From an uncultured delta proteobacterium (lineage in GTDB: Bacteria; Bdellovibrionota_C; UBA2361; CAIXSY01): a stretch of DNA of 40,818 bases. Shown here in pieces: positions 8,163 to 17,637 of the stretch. Location: NCBI GenBank assembly GCA_903922175.1, contig CAIXSY010000373.1:1-40818 (forward strand), given 5' to 3'. Numbering within the stretch: the stretch's first letter is position 1; every line of letters starts with the position of its first letter. The position numbers were made by a program, and so were the translations under genes. The notes beneath the pieces were generated by a model. That model was not told the origin of the DNA. It saw only the letters and a list, made by a program, of their open reading frames with translations, and made no database searches.

Positions 8163-9659
8163 TCAACGTACGCTAAAGCTCCTCCAGCTCGACTTGCGGC
8201 ATACTCCACTATCGCAGGCGGAGACCTGCCAGTAGTACTTGTGGTGGCGAACGAGTGTCTTGGTGGTGTATTGAGACAGGGCAAGATTTTGCCCGCGTAT
8301 TTTTATCGATCCTTTACGTGAGTCGATGCGTACAATCAGGTTGTAGGTCGAGGCGCAAGACACATCGCCCCAGTCGAGTGTGACGCGTCGGCCTATATGA
8401 GCATTGGTTCGCGGGCTAGTGAGAGAGGGCGCTTCAGGAGAGCCACCGGTTGTGCACACCTGAAACTCCTTTTCATAGCTTTCGCCATTAAGAGTCGAAC
8501 GAAATCTCCAAGTGCCGACAGGTGCGCTGGAAGCAATGTCCCAATACCAGTACCAGTATGATGCTAAATAGAACGTTTCAGCGTTACCCGTCCAACTTGA
8601 AAATACGCTGCCGTCAGGCTGCACGAGAGCATACTGCGCTTGCTGACTAACGAGGCGCTCACGGTAGTAGGTAGTTACGTAAAGTCTTGAGCCCGTGTGA
8701 ATCAGGCTAGTTTCGTGCGGGTAGGCGATGCTGCAATTGGGCACTTCGGGCGCGGCGTCTCCTGTAGTTATTTTGTTTATGCCTGAATCATAGTAAAGTC
8801 TTTGCGATTGCCACCAGGAATCCGCGGTTGTTGGATTGTAGGCCCCGGCAAAAGGATCAATCATGTTGTTTGTCGCGTCTCGAACCTCGAAGTGCAGATG
8901 CGGCCCTGTGGAGATACCGGAACTTCCCACTACACCAAGCACCTCGCCGGTACTGACGCTCGTACCAATGGCTTTTGTGGTGACCGAACCTTTTTTTAGG
9001 TGCCAGTACCAGCTTTGTGCCCCGCTGCTGTGCGTGAGGACGACGTAGTTAGCATCGCTCGAAGATTGCATGCTGCAGTTGTGATCATTGGCGCCATCAT
9101 GAGAGGCGGTGATCACCCCGTTCGCTGCGGCAATAACGTAGACCGCATTCTGCTCCATCTTGTTCCAGCCGAATGGGTAGGGGAAGATATCGGTGCCTTG
9201 ATGGTTATAGCCAGCGGCCGTGTCGTAGGTGCGCGCACCTCCGTTGTAGTCGAGAAGCAGGTTGGGGTAGGCGGAGTTGTGATCAACAAACGCGCTAATC
9301 GCGGCGTATCCCGGGTCGGTGAAATTTGAAGCTGTTCGAAGTGGCCAGGAGAAGAGCACCTGGGCGTTCGCAGCAGCTGGTGGAAGTACTCCTGTGTCAC
9401 GTAAACGAGTAAGGTTTTTGGCGATATGTGCCTCGACTTTTAGCCGATGTTCTTGTGACATCGGTGGCGCTGGTGGAAAGCTTAAACTGCCGAATGCACC
9501 TCCATCGGGGGGCTGCCCGGCGGTGACGTGGGCGCTGTCGCCAGCTGAGTGAAGCATGACGGACTGTGCTTCGGTGTGTGGTATGCTTACGCCGAAAATA
9601 AAATAAGCCAACACGACGCAGAGAAGTACGTGGTATCGTGCAGGATAAGTCTTTTGCAT
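8163..9659 (-). CDS. secreted M23-family zinc metallopeptidase
   Basis: M23 enzymes cut peptidoglycan cross-links, or act as scaffold-like regulators of amidases when degenerate. The 498-residue protein starts with a signal peptide (hydrophobic residues about 9-26, VLLCVVLAYFIFGV). The LytM core runs from about 130 to 275. It has H153-x3-D157 in NHQGTDIFP, a WYWHL histidine at 220, and HLHF at 254-257, so all metal ligands and the catalytic histidine are present. Residues 290-400 look like a beta-sandwich. The last 90 residues (PSLTSPRTNAHIG, LDWGDVSCASTYNL, YYWQVSACDSGVC) resemble a fibronectin-III-type domain with Cys pairs suited to disulphides outside the cytoplasm. The function is probably remodelling of its own wall or attack on other cells. 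Confidence 0.85.
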   Translation of the reverse strand: MQKTYPARYHVLLCVVLAYFIFGVSIPHTEAQSVMLHSAGDSAHVTAGQPPDGGAFGSLSFPPAPPMSQEHRLKVEAHIAKNLTRLRDTGVLPPAAANAQVLFSWPLRTASNFTDPGYAAISAFVDHNSAYPNLLLDYNGGARTYDTAAGYNHQGTDIFPYPFGWNKMEQNAVYVIAAANGVITASHDGANDHNCSMQSSSDANYVVLTHSSGAQSWYWHLKKGSVTTKAIGTSVSTGEVLGVVGSSGISTGPHLHFEVRDATNNMIDPFAGAYNPTTADSWWQSQRLYYDSGINKITTGDAAPEVPNCSIAYPHETSLIHTGSRLYVTTYYRERLVSQQAQYALVQPDGSVFSSWTGNAETFYLASYWYWYWDIASSAPVGTWRFRSTLNGESYEKEFQVCTTGGSPEAPSLTSPRTNAHIGRRVTLDWGDVSCASTYNLIVRIDSRKGSIKIRGQNLALSQYTTKTLVRHHKYYWQVSACDSGVCRKSSWRSFSVR

Positions 9660-9765
9660 TATGTATTCCCTAAGTCTTCGCGGTGAAATAATTATTTGAT
9701 TGTTCCATCTTACAGGTTACAACCATGCGGCTTTAGCCGGAAGTGCTTTAGTTTACCACAGAGGG

Positions 9766-9847
9766 CTAGAGTTACACAGCCTAGAGTTACACAGCGCAGC
9801 CTAGCGGTCGCAACCAAAATAGAGCCTGTCCCTACGGCTGTGCTGTG
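9766..9847 (-). repeat. tandem 15-bp repeat and palindromic CACAGCGCAGCC element
   Basis: Two tandem copies of CTAGAGTTACACAGC occupy 9766-9780 and 9781-9795. The second merges into a 58-bp palindromic element (9790-9847) that is the inverted counterpart of the element at 328-383, with arms CACAGCGCAGCC and GGCTGTGCTGTG. It lies between the M23 peptidase start and the LysM lipoprotein 3' end. Confidence 0.65.
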
Positions 9848-9914
9848 GATCTCCCTGTGAGACATAGCGCTTATTGCGCATCTTCCAATGGCGCTGACTA
9901 GATACCAAAGTTAC

Positions 9915-10886
9915 TTAATTGATCTTCATTATCTCTTCCAATGCATCATCGGTAAGGCGCGAGGTGTTTTTAACCATATAGGCGGGGATGACAATTGTGT
10001 CGCCAGGAGAAAGCGCCTGTGCCGTCTTGACCTTATTAATTCGCGCGATCGTGTCAGCATTTTGAGGCTCTCGTGTATACCAGCGCGAGAGCGTCACCAG
10101 CGTCTCGGCAGCTGAGGTTACGTGGTGCACGAGATCTCCTTTAGGAGAGATCTCGGCCGGATGCTGTGCGTATTGCGCGATGATGTTATTTAGTGTCTCC
10201 TCATCGTGTGCGGGAGCGGTCAGTTTTGCGGGTGCCATGCGCCCCATCGCCGTATCGCTATCTTCGGGGTTTTCTTCGATGTGTCGTCGAAGCGGTATGA
10301 GGGGAGCCGGTGATTTGAAAGGTATGGTTCTTTGACCAGCGACTGTCGTGGTTAAGGGTTTCTCAGCGCTCGGTAAATTTTGAGCAGCCGATTGTTTTGG
10401 TATAGATGACAGGGCAGCATGAGCCTTTTCTTTTACGCGGGTTGGCGGGAGCGCGATCTCTTCTACGAGGGGTGCGTTGAGAGCTGTGGTTAGCGCGGTG
10501 GTGGGGAAGCTTTTATAGACCTCATCTGAGATAGGGAATGGGCCGGAGATTATCCAGGTGATGTCGTTCTGCTCAAGTACATAGTACTTTCGCTCGGCAG
10601 GATAATAGAGCTGCACGCTGACGGGCGCGAACGTGTGCTGACGGAGCTCAAGTGCTGCTGGGGTCCCCGCTATCTTAAGGAAACCTTTGAGCTCGGCGCT
10701 TTGTTCACTCTGCTTGGCAAGAAATAGGTTCGTAGCCAAATATGGGTTGGCTGGGTCGAGCGCGGTCAGTCCTTGGCTGTCTAGTCGTGCAATAAGTGCT
10801 CTATCGAGCGGCAACGATGTGCGACACGCCACCAGCAGCGCTGCCAACAGAGCTAGAAAAAACATACGGCAGTTGCGCCATTCCAT
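9915..10886 (-). CDS. LysM-domain lipoprotein
   Basis: The protein starts with a lipoprotein signal: MFFLALLAALLVAC, with the lipobox cysteine at residue 21 from the ATG at 10886. A TTG four codons earlier (10898) is an alternative start. The middle is low-complexity and proline/alanine-rich, a likely spacer through the periplasm. Near the C-terminus, about residues 252-305, a LysM domain can be read: SAAETLVTLSRWYT, TIARINKV and ALSPGDTIVIPAYMV. LysM binds the glycan strands of peptidoglycan, so the protein is probably a lipid-anchored wall-binding protein. The M23 peptidase gene follows downstream on the same strand. They are separated by about 250 bases with a palindromic element, so an operon is not certain. 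Confidence 0.8.
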   Translation of the reverse strand: MEWRNCRMFFLALLAALLVACRTSLPLDRALIARLDSQGLTALDPANPYLATNLFLAKQSEQSAELKGFLKIAGTPAALELRQHTFAPVSVQLYYPAERKYYVLEQNDITWIISGPFPISDEVYKSFPTTALTTALNAPLVEEIALPPTRVKEKAHAALSSIPKQSAAQNLPSAEKPLTTTVAGQRTIPFKSPAPLIPLRRHIEENPEDSDTAMGRMAPAKLTAPAHDEETLNNIIAQYAQHPAEISPKGDLVHHVTSAAETLVTLSRWYTREPQNADTIARINKVKTAQALSPGDTIVIPAYMVKNTSRLTDDALEEIMKIN

Positions 10887-11106
10887 AGCATGCCCCAAAA
10901 AAGAGGAGTTCCTCTGATACTATTAAGATGCGGATTGGGGTGATAAGGGATGAGGCAAGAATTGGATAATAGTAACTATTCAGGTAACCGGCTAGCTTTT
11001 GCCCTAACTCTTCGTTTCCCCCTTCGCCCGACCTCGCGGTCGGTGCTACCGGGGACATGGCGACTAAGCCATTGTTGAGGTTATTGGCACAGCTTGACGA
11101 TGGGGC

Positions 11107-11169
11107 GAGCAGTTACCATTGAAACTCAAATAAAGTCACGCGATTAGCTGCATATTGGGGTAACTGCTC
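11107..11169. repeat. 63-bp palindromic element with GAGCAGTTACC ends
   Basis: GAGCAGTTACC at 11107-11117 is perfectly complementary to GGTAACTGCTC at 11159-11169. The flank GGGGCGAGCAGTTAC (11102-11116) is identical to 98-112. Related GAGCAGTTA or GAGCAATTAC ends occur near 21757, 21791 and 28500. The element abuts the beginning of the next open frame. Confidence 0.6.
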
Positions 11170-11191
11170 ATTGGTTTTGGGGTCGCGGGCG

Positions 11192-11641
11192 ATGTTCGTC
11201 TGGGTGCCGCATTTTTGGTTCGACCTGGTGCACTATCATAAAGACCTCGAAGCCCAGGAGGCGATGAAGATCGCTGGAAACCGGATGTATATGATCCTCG
11301 GCGGACGATCCTTTCTAGACCGTTTGCCAACTCGCTACTGGAATAAGCAGGTCTATGAGTGGTCGTATGCTCCGGGACCGTTTGAAGCCCAGCGCTCCTG
11401 GTATTTTGATGTTATCGACGACTTTATCCTGAACATACACCTTGATGCCGTTACGACGGCGCGCATCGGTGAGCTTTTTAGCAAGGTGAAGAGCAAGGCA
11501 GACCTCGGGCTTATCCGAGAATTCGAAGATATAAAAAGTAAGGCCCGAGTGCGCATGCAGCTGGAACATTCCGTGGTCAAAGCCCGGCGGCTGCGGCGGC
11601 GCTGCTGCGAATATTTTGGAATAGCGGAACCGCTGGCGTAG
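11192..11641 (+). CDS. hypothetical protein of unknown function
   Basis: I do not recognise this protein of about 149 residues. It is aromatic-rich at the start (MFVWVPHFWFDLVHYHKDLEAQEAM) and then mostly helical (SWYFDVIDDFILNIHLD, ARIGELFSKVKSKADL). It ends in a strongly basic stretch, VVKARRLRRRCCEYFG. The frame is open upstream to a TTG at 11171, which is where a palindromic element stops, so the gene may have lost its original 5' end. No ribosome binding site is evident. The tail could bind nucleic acid, but that is a guess from charge only. Confidence 0.5.
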   Translation: MFVWVPHFWFDLVHYHKDLEAQEAMKIAGNRMYMILGGRSFLDRLPTRYWNKQVYEWSYAPGPFEAQRSWYFDVIDDFILNIHLDAVTTARIGELFSKVKSKADLGLIREFEDIKSKARVRMQLEHSVVKARRLRRRCCEYFGIAEPLA

Positions 11642-11956
11642 TCGAGCTCCACCTTGAGGCAAAAAAGCAGAGAAATTAGCTGCCCTGCATCGTCGTGAGC
11701 AATGTCGCAAAGGCGCTCCATTTTGTCTTAGAGAGTTGGCCCGCCACGTATGACGGTGCAGCCACTTTATAAATCTTTGAATGAGAATCATAAGTCCTGT
11801 GTTGTTATTGTTATGCTAAAAAGGCCACCCCGAAGTAGTCAGTTTCCTTTAAAGGCAGAGGAGTTTAAAAGACCGCCGCTGTTCTTGCTTAATTTACTAT
11901 AGAACAACTTGGCGTTTTTCATAATAGTTGTCCATACCTGTCGGATTAGCGGAGAC

Positions 11957-12043
11957 AGGTTTGAAATATTGGAGGCGAAGCAGGACTTCTTAAAGAGACT
12001 CTCACAGTCGAACGCTTCATGGGGCGAGCCTTTGCCATTATCA
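11957..12043 (+). pseudogene. remnant of a gene 3' end, family shared with 36889-36975
   Basis: The translation RFEILEAKQDFLKRLSQ followed by SNASWGEPLPLS resembles the translation at 36889-36975 (FIVSEAEQDLLQRISE, RNPAFGAPLPQP), with about half the residues identical over 26 positions. Neither has an intact upstream gene. I do not recognise the parent family. The shared EAxQDxLxRxSxxN...GxPLP pattern argues that two paralogous genes have decayed, leaving conserved C-termini. Confidence 0.45.
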
Positions 12044-12133
12044 GCCACTAAACCGGCCGAGATGGTGCGTCGGCTTGTTGCCTACGGTGGCTTATGCGCG
12101 CTCTTCCGTCCATCACATAGGCGCTTTTTGCGT

Positions 12134-12156
12134 TAGGACTTTTTGCGGGCGGTATA
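12134..12156 (+). repeat. 22-bp dispersed repeat, divergent copy
   Basis: The sequence AGGACTTTTTGCGGGCGGTA matches 3033-3055 and 34083-34105 with two or three changes. Just before it a shorter GCGCTTTTTGCG sequence occurs. All three copies lie at edges of decayed intergenic sequence. Confidence 0.55.
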
Positions 12157-12278
12157 GAACACGTCCTGCTAACCGCTTACCTTGTACCGGATTAGCTTCC
12201 GGTTCCATAAACTCAAAGTAGTCCTTCTCTGTCAAAGGACATAGTGGTACTATAAGTGGCGAAGTTGCCTTAATCTCT

Positions 12279-13946
12279 TTGTCGCAAAGTAGTTTGGTAG
12301 CTGTGGAACTTGTAGATCTATCATATCTGATCCGTCCTCTGTCTGCGCAGCAGCCTCTGTCGAACATGCTTGTTCATACCACGGCGCAGTCTTCTTCACT
12401 GCATCGCGTAGTGCTCGACGTGTGCACTGACCTCCTCAAAAGAGGAGAGGCAGCGCAGGCGCTAAGACACCTTGGACTGCTCCTCAAGTCGCGGTTCGGT
12501 GATGATGTGTTGCCACTGACGTTGACCATTGATGCTCTGGAGCTTGAGGGAGTGGGCTTTCTTGCTCTAAGAAACCCCGAGAAAAGCTTGAAATCATTCA
12601 CGGCTGCGACACGCACCGCAAAGCTTTGTGCTGCTGACATACCACAGCGCTTCCTGCGCATTGATAATCTATACTATCAAGCGGCGTTGGCAGCCTTTCA
12701 CGCTGGCTTATGGTCAAACGTCAATCGGTTGGTAGAGGCGGGACAGCAGGCCGCCGTGGCAGCCTCTCACCGTGAGCTTTATGGTGATCTTGGAAAGATC
12801 AGTGGCGAGGCCAAGGCGGGAAGAGAATACGAAGAGCGATTCCAACGACTCAAGACGTGGCACCTAGATTCTGTGAACCCTCTTAAGCTTGCAGAGGAAG
12901 TCGAGCAACTTGTTTTGGAGTATGATCGAGCGCCACTCCAGTCGCATCGTTTACAGGAAAAGTTACTACTGCTCGCAGCGGTTGTTTCTTTCCAGCGGAT
13001 GCAAGTCACTAAGGAATCGCCTGCACTTGATCGCACTGCAGACTATTCTTCACGCTTGCTTGCTCTGACTGCCGAGCCGTCGTTGCGTTTATTTTCATAT
13101 CTCCTGAAGAACTATGTAGCCTTAAAGAATGGCGAAGTTGAAGCACTAGATCTTGCGCCGTACCAAGAGCATCCGACTCGTCTCACCGAAAACCTTGATG
13201 AGTATATCATGGATATTCGCGGACTATTGTGGGAGACAGCTGCTTTACTCAACGCGCGCGGCATGCATCATCCGCTGCGAGGTATACTGCATTGGCTTAA
13301 TAGTATTGAAACCCAGGTATATGGCATGGCCAGCCATGAAAACGCAGCAGCACTGCTTAATCTTTCCGATACCAACTTTGCTGGTGCGGAATACGACCCG
13401 GCCTCCCGGAATGCGGAGAGTGCACTGCATGCCTTCGATCGACCTGCTGATAGAAAGAGTACGCTCGGTGTAGGGCTAGCAGCCTATCGCTGTGCGGTGC
13501 ACGACCATGCACGCCTTGTGCGGCTCCCCCGATTTCTCGATGAGTTGAGGCTGCTTTGGGGTGACACTGTGGCCCCAGCAGCAGCGCTTCCCGTTTGCCG
13601 CCGGTACGGTTTTGGGCATGCCTGGAGTATGATTAATGATTACTTTGAGAGGACCACACATCAGCCGCGCGCTGCGTACCGCGGGGACCCGGCTGGGCTG
13701 GAGCTCCGCTTTGATCCAATCAACCTAGCCTCGATTTTGAGCGCCACATTGCGGGAGAGTGCACAATTATTCTATCAGCAAAGCGCGTTAGCATTGGTGG
13801 ATACTAGTGGCAGTACTTCTGAGGTGCGTGATACGATTGGCTTAAACCTGGAGAAGCTTTCTGAGAAACAGGAGCCAACCTTCCACTTTAATTTCCTAGA
13901 GCTGCACGAATTGCCGCTAACGTGTAAGCAGCGCACCCTATGCTAA
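12279..13946 (+). CDS. hypothetical helical-repeat (TPR-like) protein
   Basis: The frame is open from TTG 12279; ATG 12366 is the alternative start and I cannot choose on ribosome-binding evidence. The 526-555 residue product has no recognised named domain. Its first 250 residues are amphipathic helices of TPR-like character: LLKRGEAAQALRHLGLLLKS, LRNPEKSLKSFTAATRTAKL and YYQAALAAFHAGLWSNVNRL. This suggests a protein-interaction scaffold. No signal peptide is visible, so it is probably cytoplasmic. The C-terminal half (RRYGFGHAWSMINDYFERTT, DTIGLNLEKLSEK) has no repeat pattern. It is flanked by decayed DNA and a 300-base gap, so it appears to be transcribed alone. Confidence 0.55.
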   Translation: MSQSSLVAVELVDLSYLIRPLSAQQPLSNMLVHTTAQSSSLHRVVLDVCTDLLKRGEAAQALRHLGLLLKSRFGDDVLPLTLTIDALELEGVGFLALRNPEKSLKSFTAATRTAKLCAADIPQRFLRIDNLYYQAALAAFHAGLWSNVNRLVEAGQQAAVAASHRELYGDLGKISGEAKAGREYEERFQRLKTWHLDSVNPLKLAEEVEQLVLEYDRAPLQSHRLQEKLLLLAAVVSFQRMQVTKESPALDRTADYSSRLLALTAEPSLRLFSYLLKNYVALKNGEVEALDLAPYQEHPTRLTENLDEYIMDIRGLLWETAALLNARGMHHPLRGILHWLNSIETQVYGMASHENAAALLNLSDTNFAGAEYDPASRNAESALHAFDRPADRKSTLGVGLAAYRCAVHDHARLVRLPRFLDELRLLWGDTVAPAAALPVCRRYGFGHAWSMINDYFERTTHQPRAAYRGDPAGLELRFDPINLASILSATLRESAQLFYQQSALALVDTSGSTSEVRDTIGLNLEKLSEKQEPTFHFNFLELHELPLTCKQRTLC

Positions 13947-14253
13947 CTTTGTAAACATCGAGCTTTTCGTGAGTAAACATACTTTATGTATCGAGCAATT
14001 AGTGGAGAAGTTTCCGCGACCATGACCACGAGCACGCCCACGAAATACACCAGACCGTTTCGCCTAAAGGCTAATAAATATCAAGATGTTATCAGGCGTA
14101 GATAGCTAGAATCACCCACTAAAAGCGTCGATGACCCTTTATACAGATGGGGGTGAGTAGTATGAAGCCTCATTAAGTAATTTTCCTATGCTACCGATAC
14201 TAGTCGTGGCGGCCCGCAACGACGGGCGCTGAGGAGTTTTTACATATACCGAT
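13947..14253. other. intergenic region before the hybrid kinase
   Basis: Nothing certain is present. A 27-codon frame at 14022-14105 (MTTSTPTKYTRPFRLK...) has GGAG some 15 bases upstream but no other support. A GAGGAG at 14230-14235 lies about 18 bases before the kinase ATG, longer than ideal spacing. No convincing promoter or terminator is visible. Confidence 0.4.
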
Positions 14254-17200
14254 ATGCTGCGACTATCGTTTCACCACCGTATTCCCCTTGCCGTGCTTAT
14301 TGTCGGCCTGTGTAGTTCGTTTGGGGCATTCAACTATACGCATAATGCCGCGCGTGAGCGTTACCATGAGCGCCTCACTGTCATGGCGGAGGGTTTAAGA
14401 GACGAGATTGTATCAAAAATAAATATTATTAACTACGGCCTTGGCGGTGCCAACGGTGTCTTCGCTGCAAGTCAATTCGTGGGATATCATGAATGGCGCG
14501 CGTATGTTGGTTCGCGGGACATGGCCGCAGAATTTCCCGGCACCATGGGATTCGGATACATAGAGTATGTAAGACGTGAAAATCTCCCAGAGTTTCTGAG
14601 CAAGGTTCGTGCCGATGCACAGCCTAATTTCCAAATTAAAAGTTCAGGCAGTTATAACGATCTATTTGTTATCAGATTCATTGAGCCCGCAGAAGGAAAT
14701 CAACCTGCAATCGGATTCGATATAGGATCGGAGCAAATGCGGCGTGAGGCTGCTGAGCTGGCAATGCGCTCGGGGCTGCCGACTATTACCAAAAAAATCA
14801 AGCTTGTGCAGACGATGCAGGATGAGGCCGGTTTTCTCTATCTTAGGCCTGTGTATCGAAACGGGGGCCCACATGTTACTCTTGAGCAGCGTCGTAACGA
14901 GATTCAGGGGTGGGTATACGCCCCCTTCACTCTACAAAAGATTATAGCTCCGCTTCTGAAGCGCTATGGCGAGCTTATGTCGCTGAGTGTTTTTGAGGGA
15001 GAGACACCTCAAAGTGGCCGTCTGTTATTTCGTTCCGATGATACTGAGGTCGAGGCCGAGGATCGAAGAACGTTATCTCTCAACGTTGGGCAGCAGCCTT
15101 GGACGGTCGTATTGCACCCAAAGTCCGATTTTGTTTTACGTTACGATTCGAGTTCGTTCTCACTCATGGTCGGACTCTTGGGCGTTTTTGCGGCTTTCCT
15201 CGTAAGCGGTGGTATTTGGATCTATCTGGCGGAACGATATCGAAAGTTGACCTCTCAGATACGCGCTGGTGAGTATTTTGCTCAGGGAATCCTCGATAGC
15301 GCAAATGTCTCCATAATTGTGACGGAGCCTCATGGAACAATTCGAGTCTTTAACCAGGCCGCCTCACGTATGCTCGGGTACAGGGCGGAGGATGTAGTTG
15401 GCAAAGTAACTCCTGTTATGATCCATGACCCGCAGGAGGTAGCGGCCGAAGCGCAAGCTCTTTCGGTCAAATATGGGAAAACTATAGAGCCGGGTTTTGA
15501 CGTCTTTGTGGTGGAGAGCCGCATAAATATCGCCACCGAGCGCGAGTGGACTTATGTGAGAAGAGATGGCACGCGTTTTCCCGTGATACTTTTGGTTACT
15601 ACCATGCGCAATGAGCAGGGTGAGATCACGGGTTATATGGGCATAGCCGCGGACATCTCTGAGCGTAAGAAGCAGGAGGAGGACCTTCGTGATAGGACGA
15701 TCCAACTCGATTTTTATAAGCGCGCGATGGATCAAAGTTGCATCGTTGCCATCACTGAGGTGGATGGTAACATAATCTACGCCAATGAGAAATTTTGCGA
15801 AATATCGAAGTACTCGGTCGACGAACTCATCGGTCGGGACCATCGGATTATTAACTCAGGCCAGCACTCGAAAGAGTTTATGCGCGATCTTTGGCGGACT
15901 ATTGCCAGCGGAAAAATCTGGCGTGGAGATATTAAAAACAGGGCCAAAGATGGCACGTACTACTGGGTAGATACGATTATTGTCCCCGCACTTGACGAGA
16001 CGGGCAAGCCCAATAAATATTTTTCTATTCGCCGGGATATTACCGAGCAGAAGCAAAACGAAGCAGAGTTGGAGCGCAAATCGCAGGAGCTCCTTGATGC
16101 CAGGGAAGCTGCAGTTAGCTCTTCTCGGGCGAAGGGTGAATTCTTAGCAAATATGAGTCACGAAATTCGAACGCCGCTTACCGGTATCATAGGCTACTCT
16201 GATTCTTTGCTTAGTGATCAGCTCAGCCCTGAGGAGCGAACAACTGCCATTGAGACCGTCATTCGCAACGGCAATCATCTTCTCGGTGTGATCAATGATA
16301 TTCTTGATCTTTCAAAAATCGAATCTGGAAAACTTGATGTTGAGCTTGTTCTTTCGGACCTAACGGAGATCCTTAACGATATCGCCAACCTTATGGCGCA
16401 TAAGGCACGTGATAAGGGCCTCTCACTGGGATTCGAATATGTCTATCCGATTCCACGTCGTATTCGGACTGATCCCCTACGTCTAAGGCAGATTCTCATT
16501 AATCTCGTGGGTAACGCGGTTAAGTTTACATCGGTTGGTGGTGTAAAGGTCAACGTGCAATACGCCGAGAGCCAGGGTCAACTGCAATTTGACGTAGTTG
16601 ATACAGGTCCAGGATTGAGCTCCGAACAAAAGGCGAGATTGTTTACAGCTTTTTCCCAAGGAGACACATCCATCACGCGCAAATTCGGTGGGACAGGACT
16701 GGGGCTCGTCATATCGAGCATGCTGGCTACGAAATTGGGCGGCGGGCTGAGTTTGGAGAGCGAGGTCGGCAAGGGGAGCGTTTTTACCGTAACGATAGCA
16801 ACCGGCGAGGTCGATAGGGCCGATCTCGTATCAAGCCTCCCGCGCGCCTCTGAGGTCGCGATTAGGAGCCTAGCAGAGGCGCTACCTGAGCTTTGCGGGT
16901 CAGTTCTGGTAGCTGAGGATGGTGAAGACAACCGTGGGCTCCTCGCGTTTTTATTGAAAAAGATGGGCGTAAACTTTACCATGGTAGTGAATGGCGCTCT
17001 GGCGGTAGAAGAGGTGTCGCGGAGATCCTTTGATCTCATTTTGATGGATGGGCAGATGCCTGTTATGGACGGCTATAGCGCAATCAAAAAAATTCGCGAA
17101 TTGGGGTTCGATATTCCCATAATAGCGCTTACGGCGAACGCGATGAAGGCTGATGTAGAGCAGGCATTCTTAGCTGGCAGTACGGATTTTTTAGGAAAGC

Positions 17201-17637
17201 CTTTTACCCGTAGTCAGCTTACGGTCAAGCTGGCGCGCTATCTGCCGCGCACGTCGCCGGAGACGACACGAAATCCCGTGGAGCTAAGCGTGCACACGAT
17301 TGAGATCCTCAAGGAGACTCCCGAGATGCTCGACCTTATCGTAACGTTGATCGGAAATATTCCGAAACGGAGCGCGGCGATCTCAAATGCAGTTAATGAA
17401 GGCGACCTGGCGAAAGCATCCATGCTCGCTCATAGCGTCAGAGGAGCCACGGCAAATGTTGGGTTCATAAATATCTCCAATATATTCGGCAACATTGAGG
17501 AGGCAGCAAACAGTGGAGACGTCGAGCGTATACGCCAAGAGTTAGGGCATCTTACCTTATTTATTGAAGAGGTGGGGCAAGTGGAGGGTCAACTTCGCTC
17601 CGTAGTTTTAAAAACTGGGTACAGCCATGAGCAATAA
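14254..17637 (+). CDS. CHASE-domain hybrid sensor histidine kinase with receiver and HPt domains
   Basis: This 1127-residue membrane sensor feeds a phosphorelay. Order of parts: transmembrane segment about 9-27; periplasmic CHASE domain about 40-270; second transmembrane segment about 298-322 (LMVGLLGVFAAFLVSGGIWIY). Two PAS/PAC units follow, about 345-475 and 485-605 (the second with YANEKFCEISKYSVDELIG). Then come HisKA with phospho-acceptor H636 in NMSHEIRTPL, and HATPase_c with N-box NLVGNAVKFT, DTGPGL and FGGTGLGL. A receiver has D932 in LMDGQMPVMDG, and an HPt domain has H1060 in LAHSVRG. All catalytic residues are present. CHASE domains bind small extracellular ligands; which one is unknown. 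The gene overlaps the downstream receiver gene by 11 bases, so the two are translationally coupled. Confidence 0.93.
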   Translation: MLRLSFHHRIPLAVLIVGLCSSFGAFNYTHNAARERYHERLTVMAEGLRDEIVSKINIINYGLGGANGVFAASQFVGYHEWRAYVGSRDMAAEFPGTMGFGYIEYVRRENLPEFLSKVRADAQPNFQIKSSGSYNDLFVIRFIEPAEGNQPAIGFDIGSEQMRREAAELAMRSGLPTITKKIKLVQTMQDEAGFLYLRPVYRNGGPHVTLEQRRNEIQGWVYAPFTLQKIIAPLLKRYGELMSLSVFEGETPQSGRLLFRSDDTEVEAEDRRTLSLNVGQQPWTVVLHPKSDFVLRYDSSSFSLMVGLLGVFAAFLVSGGIWIYLAERYRKLTSQIRAGEYFAQGILDSANVSIIVTEPHGTIRVFNQAASRMLGYRAEDVVGKVTPVMIHDPQEVAAEAQALSVKYGKTIEPGFDVFVVESRINIATEREWTYVRRDGTRFPVILLVTTMRNEQGEITGYMGIAADISERKKQEEDLRDRTIQLDFYKRAMDQSCIVAITEVDGNIIYANEKFCEISKYSVDELIGRDHRIINSGQHSKEFMRDLWRTIASGKIWRGDIKNRAKDGTYYWVDTIIVPALDETGKPNKYFSIRRDITEQKQNEAELERKSQELLDAREAAVSSSRAKGEFLANMSHEIRTPLTGIIGYSDSLLSDQLSPEERTTAIETVIRNGNHLLGVINDILDLSKIESGKLDVELVLSDLTEILNDIANLMAHKARDKGLSLGFEYVYPIPRRIRTDPLRLRQILINLVGNAVKFTSVGGVKVNVQYAESQGQLQFDVVDTGPGLSSEQKARLFTAFSQGDTSITRKFGGTGLGLVISSMLATKLGGGLSLESEVGKGSVFTVTIATGEVDRADLVSSLPRASEVAIRSLAEALPELCGSVLVAEDGEDNRGLLAFLLKKMGVNFTMVVNGALAVEEVSRRSFDLILMDGQMPVMDGYSAIKKIRELGFDIPIIALTANAMKADVEQAFLAGSTDFLGKPFTRSQLTVKLARYLPRTSPETTRNPVELSVHTIEILKETPEMLDLIVTLIGNIPKRSAAISNAVNEGDLAKASMLAHSVRGATANVGFINISNIFGNIEEAANSGDVERIRQELGHLTLFIEEVGQVEGQLRSVVLKTGYSHEQ

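Larger units (their letters stand above)
11642..12278. other. decayed intergenic stretch with a gene-tail remnant
   Basis: No intact gene is supported. The stretch contains a short remnant at 11957-12043 (listed separately) and a copy of the AAGACTTTTTGCGG-type repeat at 12134-12156. The minus frame at 12113-12367 has a protein-like piece (PLTEKDYFEFMEPEANPVQG) but no start signals or recognisable domain. It overlaps the beginning of the next gene. Confidence 0.45.

Noticed and set aside
12113-12367. 84-residue minus frame with PLTEKDYFEFMEPEANP
   Set aside because: No start signal or homology that I can name, and it overlaps the next gene; treated as decay or shadow.
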